From positions 62,001-126,000 of the forward strand of contig NZ_JACYMM010000003.1 in assembly GCF_020858115.1 (NCBI RefSeq): 64,000 bases of DNA, written 5' to 3'. The notes under the pieces are model-generated. The model saw nothing but the letters and a program-made list of their open reading frames with translations, made no database searches and was not told the DNA's origin. The first letter of the stretch is position 1, and every line of letters begins with the position of its first letter. A program made the translations under genes and the position numbers. Below are positions 28,695-36,766 of the stretch, piece by piece. This DNA is from Janthinobacterium sp. FW305-129. Lineage in GTDB: Bacteria > Pseudomonadota > Gammaproteobacteria > Burkholderiales > Burkholderiaceae_D.

Positions 28695-29757
28695 CAAGTA
28701 GGGCTTCCTGTATCGTCAATTTCTGCATGCGGTAACGCAACTGGCGCACGCTCAGCCCCAGCTGGCGCGCCGCGCGCGCGCGGTGGTAGCGCGCCTGCAC
28801 CAGCGCCTGCATGATCATGTCGCGCTCGGCCTGGCGCAAATACACGTCCAGCGGCAGGACCGGGCCCACGCCATATGCCGCCATGCCGGGCAGGCACAGT
28901 TGCTGCTCCGGCAAGTCCGGCAATGCCGGCAATGCCGGCGCCGCCCGCAACGGCATGCTGCCCGGCGCGGACGGCAAGACCAGCCCGTCGAGCGCGATCA
29001 CGCCGCCGTCGGCAAAGGCCAGCGCCCGCTCCAGCACGTTTTCCAGTTCCCGCACGTTGCCGGGAAACGCATATGCGGCCAGGGCCGCCAGCACAGGCGG
29101 CGCCAGGCTCACGGCCCGGCGTGGCGACAGGCGCACGAGGATCACCTCACATAATACCTGCAGATCGCCGCGCCGTTCGCGCAGCGGCGGCAGCGCCAGT
29201 TCGATCACATTCAGCCGGTAAAACAGATCCTGGCGGAACGTGCCGGCGGCCACGCCGCGCGCCAGGCCCTGCTGGCTGGCACACAGGATGCGCACGTCGA
29301 TCGCCTCGTCAGTACTGCCGCCCAGCTTGCGCACGCGGCGTTCCTGCAGCACGCGCAGCAGTTTTACCTGCATAGCCAGCGGCAGGTCATCGACTTCATC
29401 GAGCAGCAAACTGCCGCCATGGGCCGCCTGGAACAATCCCTGGCGCTCGTGCAGCGCGCCCGTATAGGCGCCCGGGCGGCAGCCGAAGAATTCGGCTTCC
29501 ATCAACGCTTCGGGAATGGCACCGCAGTTGACGGCAATAAACGGGAAGCCGGCGCGCCCACCCTGCGCATGGATGGCGCGCGCCGCCAATTCCTTGCCCG
29601 TGCCCGATTCGCCGCGGATGGCCACCGGCGCGTCACAGCGGGCGATGCGGCTTATCTGCGCGCGCAGCGCCTGCATGGGCAGCGAGTTGCCGCTCAGTTG
29701 CGGCGCCCCCGGCTTGCCAGTGGTGGTGGTATGCGGGCTGAAGCTGGGACGGGACAT
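28672..29757 (-). CDS. PilR-like sigma-54-dependent activator lacking a receiver domain
   Basis: A 361-residue AAA+ enhancer-binding protein. Walker A is 'GESGTGKE' (49-56), the sigma-54-contacting loop reads GAYTGA at 96-101 (usual GAFTGA, with Tyr for Phe), Walker B is 'LLLDEVDD' (117-124), and a Fis-type helix-turn-helix closes the protein ('RAARQLGLSVRQLRYRMQKL'). There is no N-terminal phospho-receiver: only about 20 residues precede the AAA+ domain. The location next to ampD and the YpjD-type gene is where PilS-PilR normally sit, but no PilS kinase gene is present here. Probably constitutive or controlled by its amount; its targets may include pilin genes. Confidence 0.82.
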   Translation of the reverse strand: MSRPSFSPHTTTTGKPGAPQLSGNSLPMQALRAQISRIARCDAPVAIRGESGTGKELAARAIHAQGGRAGFPFIAVNCGAIPEALMEAEFFGCRPGAYTGALHERQGLFQAAHGGSLLLDEVDDLPLAMQVKLLRVLQERRVRKLGGSTDEAIDVRILCASQQGLARGVAAGTFRQDLFYRLNVIELALPPLRERRGDLQVLCEVILVRLSPRRAVSLAPPVLAALAAYAFPGNVRELENVLERALAFADGGVIALDGLVLPSAPGSMPLRAAPALPALPDLPEQQLCLPGMAAYGVGPVLPLDVYLRQAERDMIMQALVQARYHRARAARQLGLSVRQLRYRMQKLTIQEALLDERMDDR

Positions 29758-29868
29758 GGCACGCGCCTTTCTGCAATGGCGGTGGCGAACCGCCTGCTGC
29801 AGATGCTACGCCGGACGGATGCCGGAGGCCGTTACGATACGGATGAGCAACGGGGCGCAGGCCGGCCC

Positions 29869-30123
29869 TTACAAGGTGGCGTGCGCGTGGCTGCAGTAAT
29901 CGTGACCCTTGGCTTGCACGTTTTCCGAGGCCGGATAGTACACGCCGCAATGGGCACAGCACAGCATCAGCTCGGCATCGGGCAATTCCTGCGGCCGGCC
30001 CGGCGGCGCAAACGGATTCGGCTGCTGCTGCGCGCGGGCGCGCTGCTGCATGCCCCGGATCTTGCTGCGGATAGCAAACAGCACCAGGAACACCAGCGCC
30101 AGCCAGAATAAAACACGTGTCAT
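29869..30123 (-). CDS. PP0621-family small membrane-anchored protein
   Basis: An 84-residue protein with one N-terminal membrane helix (VLFWLALVFLVLFAI), a short Gln/Arg-rich linker and a C-terminal metal-knuckle-like segment 'LMLCCAHCGVYYPASE' with later His and Cys ('HDYCSHAH'). The pattern matches the PP0621 family found upstream of pilS-pilR. The function is unknown. ATG 30123 overlaps the stop of the YpjD-type gene (ATGA), so the pair is co-translated. About 111 bases separate it from the sigma-54 activator, where pilS would normally lie. Confidence 0.82.
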   Translation of the reverse strand: MTRVLFWLALVFLVLFAIRSKIRGMQQRARAQQQPNPFAPPGRPQELPDAELMLCCAHCGVYYPASENVQAKGHDYCSHAHATL

Positions 30124-30923
30124 GCGAATCCCCGGTGTAAAACCACTTCCAGTACAAAACGGCTGCCGACATAGGCCAGCAGCAAGGTGGCGAAACCGGC
30201 CAGCGTAAAACTCAGGGCCGTCTTGCCGCGCCAGCCGCGGAAGCGGCGGCCTGCCAGCAGCGAGGCAAACAATAGCCACGACAGCATGGTAAAGACGGAT
30301 TTGTGATCCCAGTTGAGCGGCTTGCCAAATAATTGCTCGGAAAACACGATGCCAGACAGCACGGTCAGGCTGAGCAGGATAAAGCCCAGGCCGATCATGC
30401 GGAACAGCAGCTTTTCCATCGTCAGCAGGGCGGGCAGCTGGTCCAGCGCGCTGCCGATGAAGCCGCGGCTTTCGCTACGCGTATGCAGGCGCGATTCCTG
30501 CAGCGCCATGAGCACGGCGTGGAAGGCGGCAATCGTCAAGGTGCTGTAGGCGAGCACGGCCACGGCAATATGCCAGCCGAAGACAGCCGACTTGCCTTCC
30601 AAGCTGACCTGGCTGCCGGGAAAGGCCCAGGCCAGGCCGATGGCGATGACGGCGCTGGGCATGACCATGCGGCGCAGTCCGTCCAGGCTGAAATTGCGGT
30701 TCTCTATCCAGTAGGCGCCCACGGAAACCCACAGCGCGGCCGACAACATGGCGGAAAAGCCGAAGCGCAAGGTGCCCGGCGCCATCAGGTCGAACCACAG
30801 GGTGGCGGCGTGCGCCAGCCAGGCGACGCCGGTCAGGCCGGCAATAAGCCGGGCACGGGACGAGGGAAGCACCGCGCACGCCGCGTACAACAGGGCGGCG
30901 ATGAAAAAGAAATAAGTCTGCAT
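30120..30923 (-). CDS. CcsA/YpjD-type inner-membrane protein (cytochrome c assembly family)
   Basis: A 267-residue protein with about eight predicted membrane helices. Conserved features are the His in 'FGWHIAVAVLAYSTL' and 'LNWDHKSVFTMLSWLLFA', which fit the heme-handling histidines of the CcsA/CcmC-like family. In betaproteobacteria this ypjD-like gene usually lies divergent from ffh; here ffh is 12 kb away. It is the first gene of the minus-strand block PP0621-activator-ampD. A direct role in cytochrome c maturation is possible but not shown by context. Confidence 0.85.
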   Translation of the reverse strand: MQTYFFFIAALLYAACAVLPSSRARLIAGLTGVAWLAHAATLWFDLMAPGTLRFGFSAMLSAALWVSVGAYWIENRNFSLDGLRRMVMPSAVIAIGLAWAFPGSQVSLEGKSAVFGWHIAVAVLAYSTLTIAAFHAVLMALQESRLHTRSESRGFIGSALDQLPALLTMEKLLFRMIGLGFILLSLTVLSGIVFSEQLFGKPLNWDHKSVFTMLSWLLFASLLAGRRFRGWRGKTALSFTLAGFATLLLAYVGSRFVLEVVLHRGFA

Positions 30924-31183
30924 AGTTTAAGTTTACACCATAGCCGGCAAGCGCGATTCAAGCGACAGTATGGGCTGGAGGCAATTGGCCGCCAGCCGAT
31001 ACCGCAAGCCTGCCATGATATCGCGCCTCGGCCGCGACGGGGTGGCGCACCCTCAAGATTTCGGCAATCTTTCCTCCGATGCACTGCCGGCGCGCCGCAG
31101 GCACGTTGCCATCCTGATTAGCCAGTCCTATAATTATGTCCACAAAGCAATATTTATCCAACCTGACGCCACCGCCCTCCACC

Positions 31184-31789
31184 ATGTCTTTTCGAAAAAT
31201 TTCCTGGACCTGCCTCCTGCTGGCCGCCTGCACTATATTAAGCGGCTGCATGAAAAACGCGCCTTCCCAATCCACGTACGAGGAATACTTCCGTACGTCC
31301 ATCCAGAGCTATGACCTGTACAAGGACTACTTCGACATCGCGAAGCTGGAAAAGCTGAATGGCTGGAAAGAAAACGAACAGTACGAAATCAAAGGCTCGG
31401 CCGTCCTGCGCGCCAAGGTCGGCTACCTGGAATTGCTGGCCGACGTGGCCGACAAGCTCGAGGCACAGGCGAAGACGGACAGCTCCGTGGGCATGAGCAT
31501 GGGCCTGGGCCTGATGGCGCGCGGCATGGGCGGCGAAAACAAGGTTTTCCGCGATTTCTGGGTACAGCAGCAGAAAAAGAAGGCGATCCCCGCGCCGCTG
31601 CTGGCCCGCCAGGCGGCGATGACGGCCGAGCGTTTCGAAAACCTGCTGCAATGGTCGGACCAGATCGTGCAAGACAATTACGGCGCCATCATCAGCCGCC
31701 AGCTCAAGAAAGGCGATGAGCTGACCCGCATCTACACGCTGAGCTTCCGCCAAACGGAGAAGGGCTGGATGGGTTTTAACGCCCGCTAA
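31184..31789 (+). CDS. Putative lipoprotein of unknown function
   Basis: A 201-residue secreted protein with a lipoprotein signal: hydrophobic core 'WTCLLLAACTIL' and lipobox LSGC with the lipidated Cys at 22. The mature part is helical, with a charged Tyr/Asp/Lys-rich start (YDLYKDYFDIAKLEKL) and a Gly/Met-rich stretch (GMSMGLGLMARGMGG) in the middle. I recognise no domain. ATG 31184 is chosen because it puts the basic n-region right before the signal; a start 16 codons upstream is also in frame. It stands alone, ending in a bidirectional terminator shared with the gene opposite. Confidence 0.75.
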   Translation: MSFRKISWTCLLLAACTILSGCMKNAPSQSTYEEYFRTSIQSYDLYKDYFDIAKLEKLNGWKENEQYEIKGSAVLRAKVGYLELLADVADKLEAQAKTDSSVGMSMGLGLMARGMGGENKVFRDFWVQQQKKKAIPAPLLARQAAMTAERFENLLQWSDQIVQDNYGAIISRQLKKGDELTRIYTLSFRQTEKGWMGFNAR

Positions 31790-31804
31790 GGCCGTCTCCC
31801 CATC

Positions 31805-31842
31805 AAAAAACCTCCGCACCATCGCTGGCACGGAGGTTTTTT
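31805..31842. terminator. Bidirectional terminator between the lipoprotein and the solute-binding protein
   Basis: AAAAAACCTCCG and CGGAGGTTTTTT are perfect inverted copies around a 14-base loop. It gives a T-run on both strands, 15 bases after the lipoprotein stop and 16 bases after the stop of the convergent solute-binding protein gene. Confidence 0.9.
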
Positions 31843-31857
31843 GAATGGTTTCCTGAT

Positions 31858-32841
31858 TTACTTCACGTTCAAGCTCTTTTTCGCCTGCTCCAGCAAGTCC
31901 GTCTTGACCCAGTCCTTGGCCACGGGCGGCTTCGTCATGCGGCCCACGCCCGTTTTCACCATCACATCGGTGGTCACCTGGATGTGCTCGGGCGAGATGT
32001 CAAACGAATACGGCGAATTGCTGATCGCGTCGTCGAAGTCATCCTTCGTGATCTGGCCGCGGAACACGACTTCGCGCACATACTTTTCCGCCGTCGCCTT
32101 GTTGTCGATAAAGGTTTTCGTCGCTTCGACGAAGCAGCGCATGAATTTTTCCGCCACGGGACGGCGTTCTTTGTAGAACTTTTCCGTCATCACCATGGTC
32201 CGCACGGGCTCGCCGATCGGCGTGTCGTACGGTTTGATGACTTCGGTGCCGAAGCCCTTGTTGATCGCCTGCGACGATTGCGGCTCCGACTGCATCATGG
32301 CATCGATATTCTTGCCCATCAGCGCCTGGTTCAAGTCGGCGTAGGCGAGGAACACCAACTGCACATCCTTGCCCTTGGTTTCGGAATACGTCAGGCCCGC
32401 CTGCGACAGTTCGGCCAGCAACAGCACTTCCTGGATGCCGCCGCGCGTCACGCCCACGCGCTTCCCCTTGAGTTCCTTGACGCTGGCGATCTTTTGCCCG
32501 GCGCCCGCCACCAGGCGCGCGCCGCCCTTGGCAAAGCCGGCCACCACGTAGATGGGCGCACCGCCGGCGCGGCCGGAAATGGCCGCTTCGGACGCCGTCG
32601 CGCCCACGTCCAGCTCACCCGCGATAATAGCCTGCATCACGTCGAGGCCCTTGGCGAAGACATGCTCCTCGACCTTGATGCCGCACTTGGGCGCGATTTC
32701 CTTGATGTACGACACGGCGCCGTAATGGGCGAATTTCAAGTTACCCAGGCGCACGACTTCCTGCGCCTGGGCAGCGCCCATGCCGAAGGCCAGCACGAGG
32801 GCGGCGGCGATACCGGTCTTCAAGGTTGATTTTTGCTGCAT
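31858..32841 (-). CDS. ABC-transporter solute-binding protein, NMT1/SsuA-like, without partner genes
   Basis: A 327-residue periplasmic binding protein with a signal peptide cleaved after AQA (about residue 26). The fold resembles the NrtA/SsuA/TauA/ThiY group ('ALMGKNIDAMMQSEPQSSQAINKG', 'GKRVGVTRGGIQEVLLLAEL', 'AGELDVGATASEAAISGRAG'). Ligands of this group include nitrate, sulfonates and thiamine precursors, and the sequence does not decide. No ABC permease or ATPase gene is adjacent, so it is an orphan binding protein. ATG 32841 is chosen as the start of the signal peptide. A 134-bp hairpin lies about 100 bases upstream. Confidence 0.82.
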   Translation of the reverse strand: MQQKSTLKTGIAAALVLAFGMGAAQAQEVVRLGNLKFAHYGAVSYIKEIAPKCGIKVEEHVFAKGLDVMQAIIAGELDVGATASEAAISGRAGGAPIYVVAGFAKGGARLVAGAGQKIASVKELKGKRVGVTRGGIQEVLLLAELSQAGLTYSETKGKDVQLVFLAYADLNQALMGKNIDAMMQSEPQSSQAINKGFGTEVIKPYDTPIGEPVRTMVMTEKFYKERRPVAEKFMRCFVEATKTFIDNKATAEKYVREVVFRGQITKDDFDDAISNSPYSFDISPEHIQVTTDVMVKTGVGRMTKPPVAKDWVKTDLLEQAKKSLNVK

Positions 32842-32943
32842 CGGGTTCTCCTGTGGTGGTTGGTATGTGCCCGCAAGGGCATAAAACACGAAACACTGCT
32901 CTTATTATGGGGAGATAGTACCGTGTGTTAAGCAACCCTCGGG

Positions 32944-33077
32944 AAATTATTGTGAATTTATGACGAACAGAACCGGATGCTGTGCAAGGCGCCCGCTGCG
33001 ACGCAGTGCGAGCACTGCTAGCTGCGGGCAACACCGCACAGCGCCGGTTATGGAAGTCAGAAATCACAATAATTTAT
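32944..33077. repeat. 134-bp long imperfect inverted repeat (MITE-like hairpin)
   Basis: The two halves are inverted copies with few gaps. The outermost 12 bases, AAATTATTGTGA and TCACAATAATTT, pair perfectly, followed by AACCGG/CCGGTT, GCTGTGC/GCACAGC, GCCCGC/GCGGGC and GCAGTGC/GCACTGC. It lies alone between the solute-binding protein and macB, with no ORF. It may be a miniature inverted-repeat element or a long RNA hairpin. No clear target-site duplication is seen at its edges. Confidence 0.75.
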
Positions 33078-33112
33078 TGGGGGTTACTTAAAGCCAAGGC
33101 AACATTTTTTTG

Positions 33113-33135
33113 CCGGCAGCCACGCTGCCGGCATC
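33113..33135. repeat. Perfect palindrome downstream of macB
   Basis: TGCCGGCAGC and GCTGCCGGCA surround CAC. A run of seven T on the plus strand precedes it, so for minus-strand transcription from macB it is followed by A residues rather than T; this is not a standard intrinsic terminator. Confidence 0.6.
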
Positions 33136-33145
33136 GTGACAATAC

Positions 33146-35149
33146 CTACTGTCCCGCCAGCGCCACGACCGGATCGAGTCCCGACGCCTTGCGCGCCGGC
33201 ATGAAGCCAAACACCAGCCCCGTCACCACGGCGCAGGCAAACGCGCCGGCGATGGCGCTCAGCGAAAAGATCACGGGCACGTCCCATACCAGCAGCAGGC
33301 CGGCCACCGTCACGCCGACGACGATGCCGGCCACGCCGCCCACCACCGACACCAGCACGGCTTCGGTGAGGAACTGGCGCAGGATGTCGCGCCGGCGCGC
33401 GCCCGTCGCCATGCGGATGCCGATTTCGCGCGTGCGCTCGCGCACCGTCATCAGCATCACGTTCATGACGCCGATGCCGCCCACCACCAGCGAGACGGCG
33501 GCGATCAGGCTGAGCATCATGGTCATATTGTCCTGCGTCTTGGCTTCGGCGGCGATCGACGCGGCCGCATTGCTGATGCCATAGTCGCGGATGCGGTGGC
33601 GCTCGAACATGGTGGCGTCGACCGCCGCCTCCACTTCCGTCACGCGCTTGACGTCGTCCACCGCCATCACCGTGTACGTCGGCTCGCGCTGGCCGAAGAC
33701 GCGGATGCCGGCCGTGGAAAACGGCAGCAGCAGCACGTCGTCTTCATCCTTCTCGCCCGTCAGCGCGCCCTTCGCGCTCATCACGCCGATCACCTGGAAC
33801 GGCACGTTGCCGATCAGGATGCTCTGCCCCACGGGGTTGGCCACGTCGGGCATCAGCTTTTCCGCCAGGTGCGCGCCCAGCACGGCCACAGTGGCCATTT
33901 CGCGCTCGTCTTCCTCGGTAAAGAAACCGCCCTTGGCCACGGGCCAGGTCTGGATCTGCGGCAGGGCCGGCCCCGTGCCGCGCACATACGTCTGCACGTC
34001 GAGGTTGCCGTGGCGTATCACCTTGTTGCCCGTGACATTCGGCAGCACGTGGGAAATGCCCGGCACGTCCTTGAGCGCGTCGAGGTCGGCCAGGGTGATG
34101 CTGCGCCCGGGGATGCGCGAGCTTTCGCCGCGCGACGCCATGTACAGCAGATTCGAGCCGAACGCGCCTAATTGGGCCATCACTTGCTGGCGCGTGCCCA
34201 GGCCGATGGCCAGCATGACGATCACGGAAGCAACGCCGATGACGATGCCGAGCAGGGTCAAGCCCGTGCGGAAGCGGTTGATCCACAGCACGCGCCAGGC
34301 GGCGCGCGCCGCGTCGAGCAATTCCGTGCCCAGCGACGCGCCGGTATCGTGGGCGGCGCGCGACATGTCCAGCGGCGGCAGGGCCGCCGACGTGGCGGGA
34401 ATGGCGATGGCGCCCGAGTCTGCGACGATTGCGCCATCGCTGATCTCGATCACGCGGCGCGCCTGGGCCGCCACCTTGCGGTCATGCGTGATGAGGATGA
34501 TGGTGTGGCCCGCGTCGGCCAGTTCGCCCAAGAGGGCCATGACTTCGGCGCCGCTGCTGCTATCTAACGCCCCCGTCGGTTCATCGGCGAGGATGATGCG
34601 CCCGCCATTCATCAGGGCGCGCGCGATCGACACGCGCTGCTGCTGCCCGCCGGACAACTGGTTCGGCCGGTGGTCGAGCCGCTCGCCCAGGCCCAGGCGC
34701 TTGAGCAGCGCTTCCGAGCGGGCGTGGCGGGCCGCGGCCGGCATGCCCGCGTACAGGGCCGGCACTTCCACGTTTTCGCGCGCCGATTCCGTGGCGATCA
34801 GGTGATAGCCCTGGAAGACGAAGCCGAACGCTTCGCGCCGCAGCCACGCCAGTTCATCGGGATTCAGGCTGGCCACGTCCTGGCCGGCGAAGCGGTAGCT
34901 GCCGTCGCTGGGCCGGTCAAGACAACCCAGCAGATGCATCAGGGTCGACTTGCCGGAACCGGACGCGCCCACGATGGCGACGAATTCGCCGGCGCCGATC
35001 GACAGGGTCAAACCGCGCAGCACTTCCACGGCCGGCGCGCCGTCATGGCCGCCGTAGCGCTTGCGGATGCCGGCAAGCTCGATCAGGGGCGCCGGCTGGC
35101 CGCCTTCTCCGGCTTGTCCCAGAGAAGCGGCCTCGCTCATCGCGCTCAC
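33146..35149 (-). CDS. macB: MacB-type ABC efflux transporter (ATPase-permease)
   Basis: A 667-residue fusion of an N-terminal ABC ATPase (Walker A 'GASGSGKS' at 61-68, signature '[15 protein letters not shown]', Walker B '[15 protein letters not shown]') with the MacB permease: one membrane helix near residue 310, a large periplasmic domain and three C-terminal helices with the FtsX fold. MacB works with the adaptor MacA and a TolC-like outer-membrane channel to export macrolides, toxins or siderophores. It overlaps macA by 4 bases (ATGA). A siderophore operon lies upstream on the same strand, so siderophore export (as in PvdT-type pumps) is plausible. Confidence 0.92.
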   Translation of the reverse strand: MSAMSEAASLGQAGEGGQPAPLIELAGIRKRYGGHDGAPAVEVLRGLTLSIGAGEFVAIVGASGSGKSTLMHLLGCLDRPSDGSYRFAGQDVASLNPDELAWLRREAFGFVFQGYHLIATESARENVEVPALYAGMPAAARHARSEALLKRLGLGERLDHRPNQLSGGQQQRVSIARALMNGGRIILADEPTGALDSSSGAEVMALLGELADAGHTIILITHDRKVAAQARRVIEISDGAIVADSGAIAIPATSAALPPLDMSRAAHDTGASLGTELLDAARAAWRVLWINRFRTGLTLLGIVIGVASVIVMLAIGLGTRQQVMAQLGAFGSNLLYMASRGESSRIPGRSITLADLDALKDVPGISHVLPNVTGNKVIRHGNLDVQTYVRGTGPALPQIQTWPVAKGGFFTEEDEREMATVAVLGAHLAEKLMPDVANPVGQSILIGNVPFQVIGVMSAKGALTGEKDEDDVLLLPFSTAGIRVFGQREPTYTVMAVDDVKRVTEVEAAVDATMFERHRIRDYGISNAAASIAAEAKTQDNMTMMLSLIAAVSLVVGGIGVMNVMLMTVRERTREIGIRMATGARRRDILRQFLTEAVLVSVVGGVAGIVVGVTVAGLLLVWDVPVIFSLSAIAGAFACAVVTGLVFGFMPARKASGLDPVVALAGQ

Positions 35150-36333
35150 AGCTGGAACCTGCTGGCGCCGCTGCTGGCCGGCTGTTCGCCCGTGACCAGC
35201 AATTCGCCTTCGCGCAAGCCTTGCAGCACTTCCGCGCTGAGGCGGTTGCGCACGCCGACGGTGACGGCGCGCGTATCGACCTTGCCGTCCGCATCCATCA
35301 CGCGGGCCGTGAACTGCCCCGGCTTGGCGCCTTCTTCCATCGAGGGTTTCAACGCCGGCAAGGGCACGGCCAGCACATTGTTCGCCGCCGCCGTGACAAA
35401 CACCACTTGCGCCGTCATCTGCGGCATCAGTTCGCCATCGGCGTTATCCACGTCGAACAGCACGGTATATAAAATCACCTTGCTGGTCGACGGCGCCAGG
35501 GCCGTGCCGGCGGCGGAACCACCGGGCACTGGCGGCGCCGGCAGCACTTGCCGCACCTTGCCGCTCCAGCGCCGCTGGTCGCCGCCCAGGGTGGTAAAGT
35601 ACACGGGCATGTCAGGGCGCACGCGGCGCACGTCCGCTTCCGACACTTCCGTCCATACCGTCATGGCCGACAGGTCGGCGATGCGCAGGATGTTCGGCGT
35701 CTGGTACGTGGCGTTCAGGGTTTGCCCTTCCTTGGCATCCAGGCCCACCACCTTGCCGGCCATGGGCGCGTAGATGCGCGTATAGCCGAGGCGCGCCTCG
35801 TCCGCCTTCAGGCTGGCCTGCGTCTGGTCGATCTGCGCCTTCAGGTGGTCGATCTTGGCGCCGGCCGAGGCCAAGGTGGCTTCGGCCGTTTCCAGGTCGG
35901 CCAAGGGAGTCGAGTCAAACTTGGCCATCTGCTTCTGGCGCACGTGCTGCTGGCCCGCCAGGCGGTGCTGCGCCTGCTGGTCGGCCAGCTGCGCGCGCAA
36001 GCCCGCCAGCGCGGCGCGGCCCGCGTCGACCGTGGCCTGCTGCACGCTGGGGTCGATCTCGGCCAGCAGCTGGCCTTTTTCCACGGCGCTGCCCGGCTGC
36101 ACGTGCAGGCGCGTGATCTGGCCCGACACCTGCGCGCCCACGTCGACATAGGTTTGCGGCTGCAGGGTGCCGATGGCCGTGACGCTGGCCTCGATATTGC
36201 CGCGCTTGACGGGCGCCGTGTCGAATACGGTGGCAGGGCCGCGCGTGGCCCACAGGGCACCGGCGCCAAACAGCGCCAGCAAGACCACGCCGCCGAGGAT
36301 GCGGGCGCGGCGCGAAGGCAGGCGGGCCGCCAT
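35146..36333 (-). CDS. macA: MacA-type periplasmic adaptor of the MacAB efflux system
   Basis: A 395-residue membrane-fusion protein. A single N-terminal membrane helix (about 12-28) is followed by a lipoyl/barrel-sandwich domain ('[32 protein letters not shown]'-type region split by a long alpha-helical hairpin of Gln/Ala-rich sequence at about 95-185), a beta-barrel, and a membrane-proximal domain. It bridges MacB and an outer-membrane TolC-like channel. No tolC homologue is seen in this window. The gene follows a DUF3325 gene after 91 bases on the same strand and is translationally coupled to macB. Confidence 0.9.
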   Translation of the reverse strand: MAARLPSRRARILGGVVLLALFGAGALWATRGPATVFDTAPVKRGNIEASVTAIGTLQPQTYVDVGAQVSGQITRLHVQPGSAVEKGQLLAEIDPSVQQATVDAGRAALAGLRAQLADQQAQHRLAGQQHVRQKQMAKFDSTPLADLETAEATLASAGAKIDHLKAQIDQTQASLKADEARLGYTRIYAPMAGKVVGLDAKEGQTLNATYQTPNILRIADLSAMTVWTEVSEADVRRVRPDMPVYFTTLGGDQRRWSGKVRQVLPAPPVPGGSAAGTALAPSTSKVILYTVLFDVDNADGELMPQMTAQVVFVTAAANNVLAVPLPALKPSMEEGAKPGQFTARVMDADGKVDTRAVTVGVRNRLSAEVLQGLREGELLVTGEQPASSGASRFQL

Positions 36334-36424
36334 CAGGAAGCCGCCTTGGATGAAGTCAAAACGTCAATCGGTGTCGCCAAACGTGAATAATACATCGGTC
36401 TATCCTTGAAAATAGCGGTGGACA

Positions 36425-36766
36425 TCACCGCAGGAACGTCACAAGACCTGCCAGCGCGGCGACGGCTGCCAGCAGGGAACTACGAAACAGCAAGCGGGGG
36501 GCATACGGCAGCAGCAGGGCCACCAGCAGCGCTCCCGCCCCGATGAAGCCCAGCCAGGCGACCACGCCGACGGTGGCGCTCCAGCCGGCCACGCAGGGCC
36601 AGATGGCCAGCGCCAGCAGGATGGCGCCCGCCAGTTGCAGCGCGCGCCGCACGTTCGGCGCCGCATCCCGGCCCCAGACCTGGCCATGGTGGCGGTCCAT
36701 CGCCAGCGAGAGGCTGGCCATGCCCGCATACGACAGGCCCAGCGCACACAGGATGGTATTGATCAT
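36425..36766 (-). CDS. DUF3325 small membrane protein of a siderophore-uptake operon
   Basis: A 113-residue hydrophobic protein with about four membrane helices and an intervening 'MDRHHGQVWGRDA' loop. DUF3325 proteins are found with PepSY and DUF3649 genes next to ferric-siderophore receptors; a role in ferric-siderophore processing is inferred from that association only. ATG at 36766 overlaps the PepSY stop (ATGA), so it is coupled to it. macA lies 91 bases downstream. Longer in-frame readings upstream are shadows of the PepSY gene. Confidence 0.8.
   Translation of the reverse strand: MINTILCALGLSYAGMASLSLAMDRHHGQVWGRDAAPNVRRALQLAGAILLALAIWPCVAGWSATVGVVAWLGFIGAGALLVALLLPYAPRLLFRSSLLAAVAALAGLVTFLR

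Noticed and set aside
29758-29868. A pilS remnant between PP0621 and the PilR-like gene
   Set aside because: The 111 bases show stop codons and no histidine-kinase motif.
33113-33135. Palindrome after macB as an intrinsic terminator
   Set aside because: On the macB strand it is followed by A residues, not T; kept as a palindrome only.
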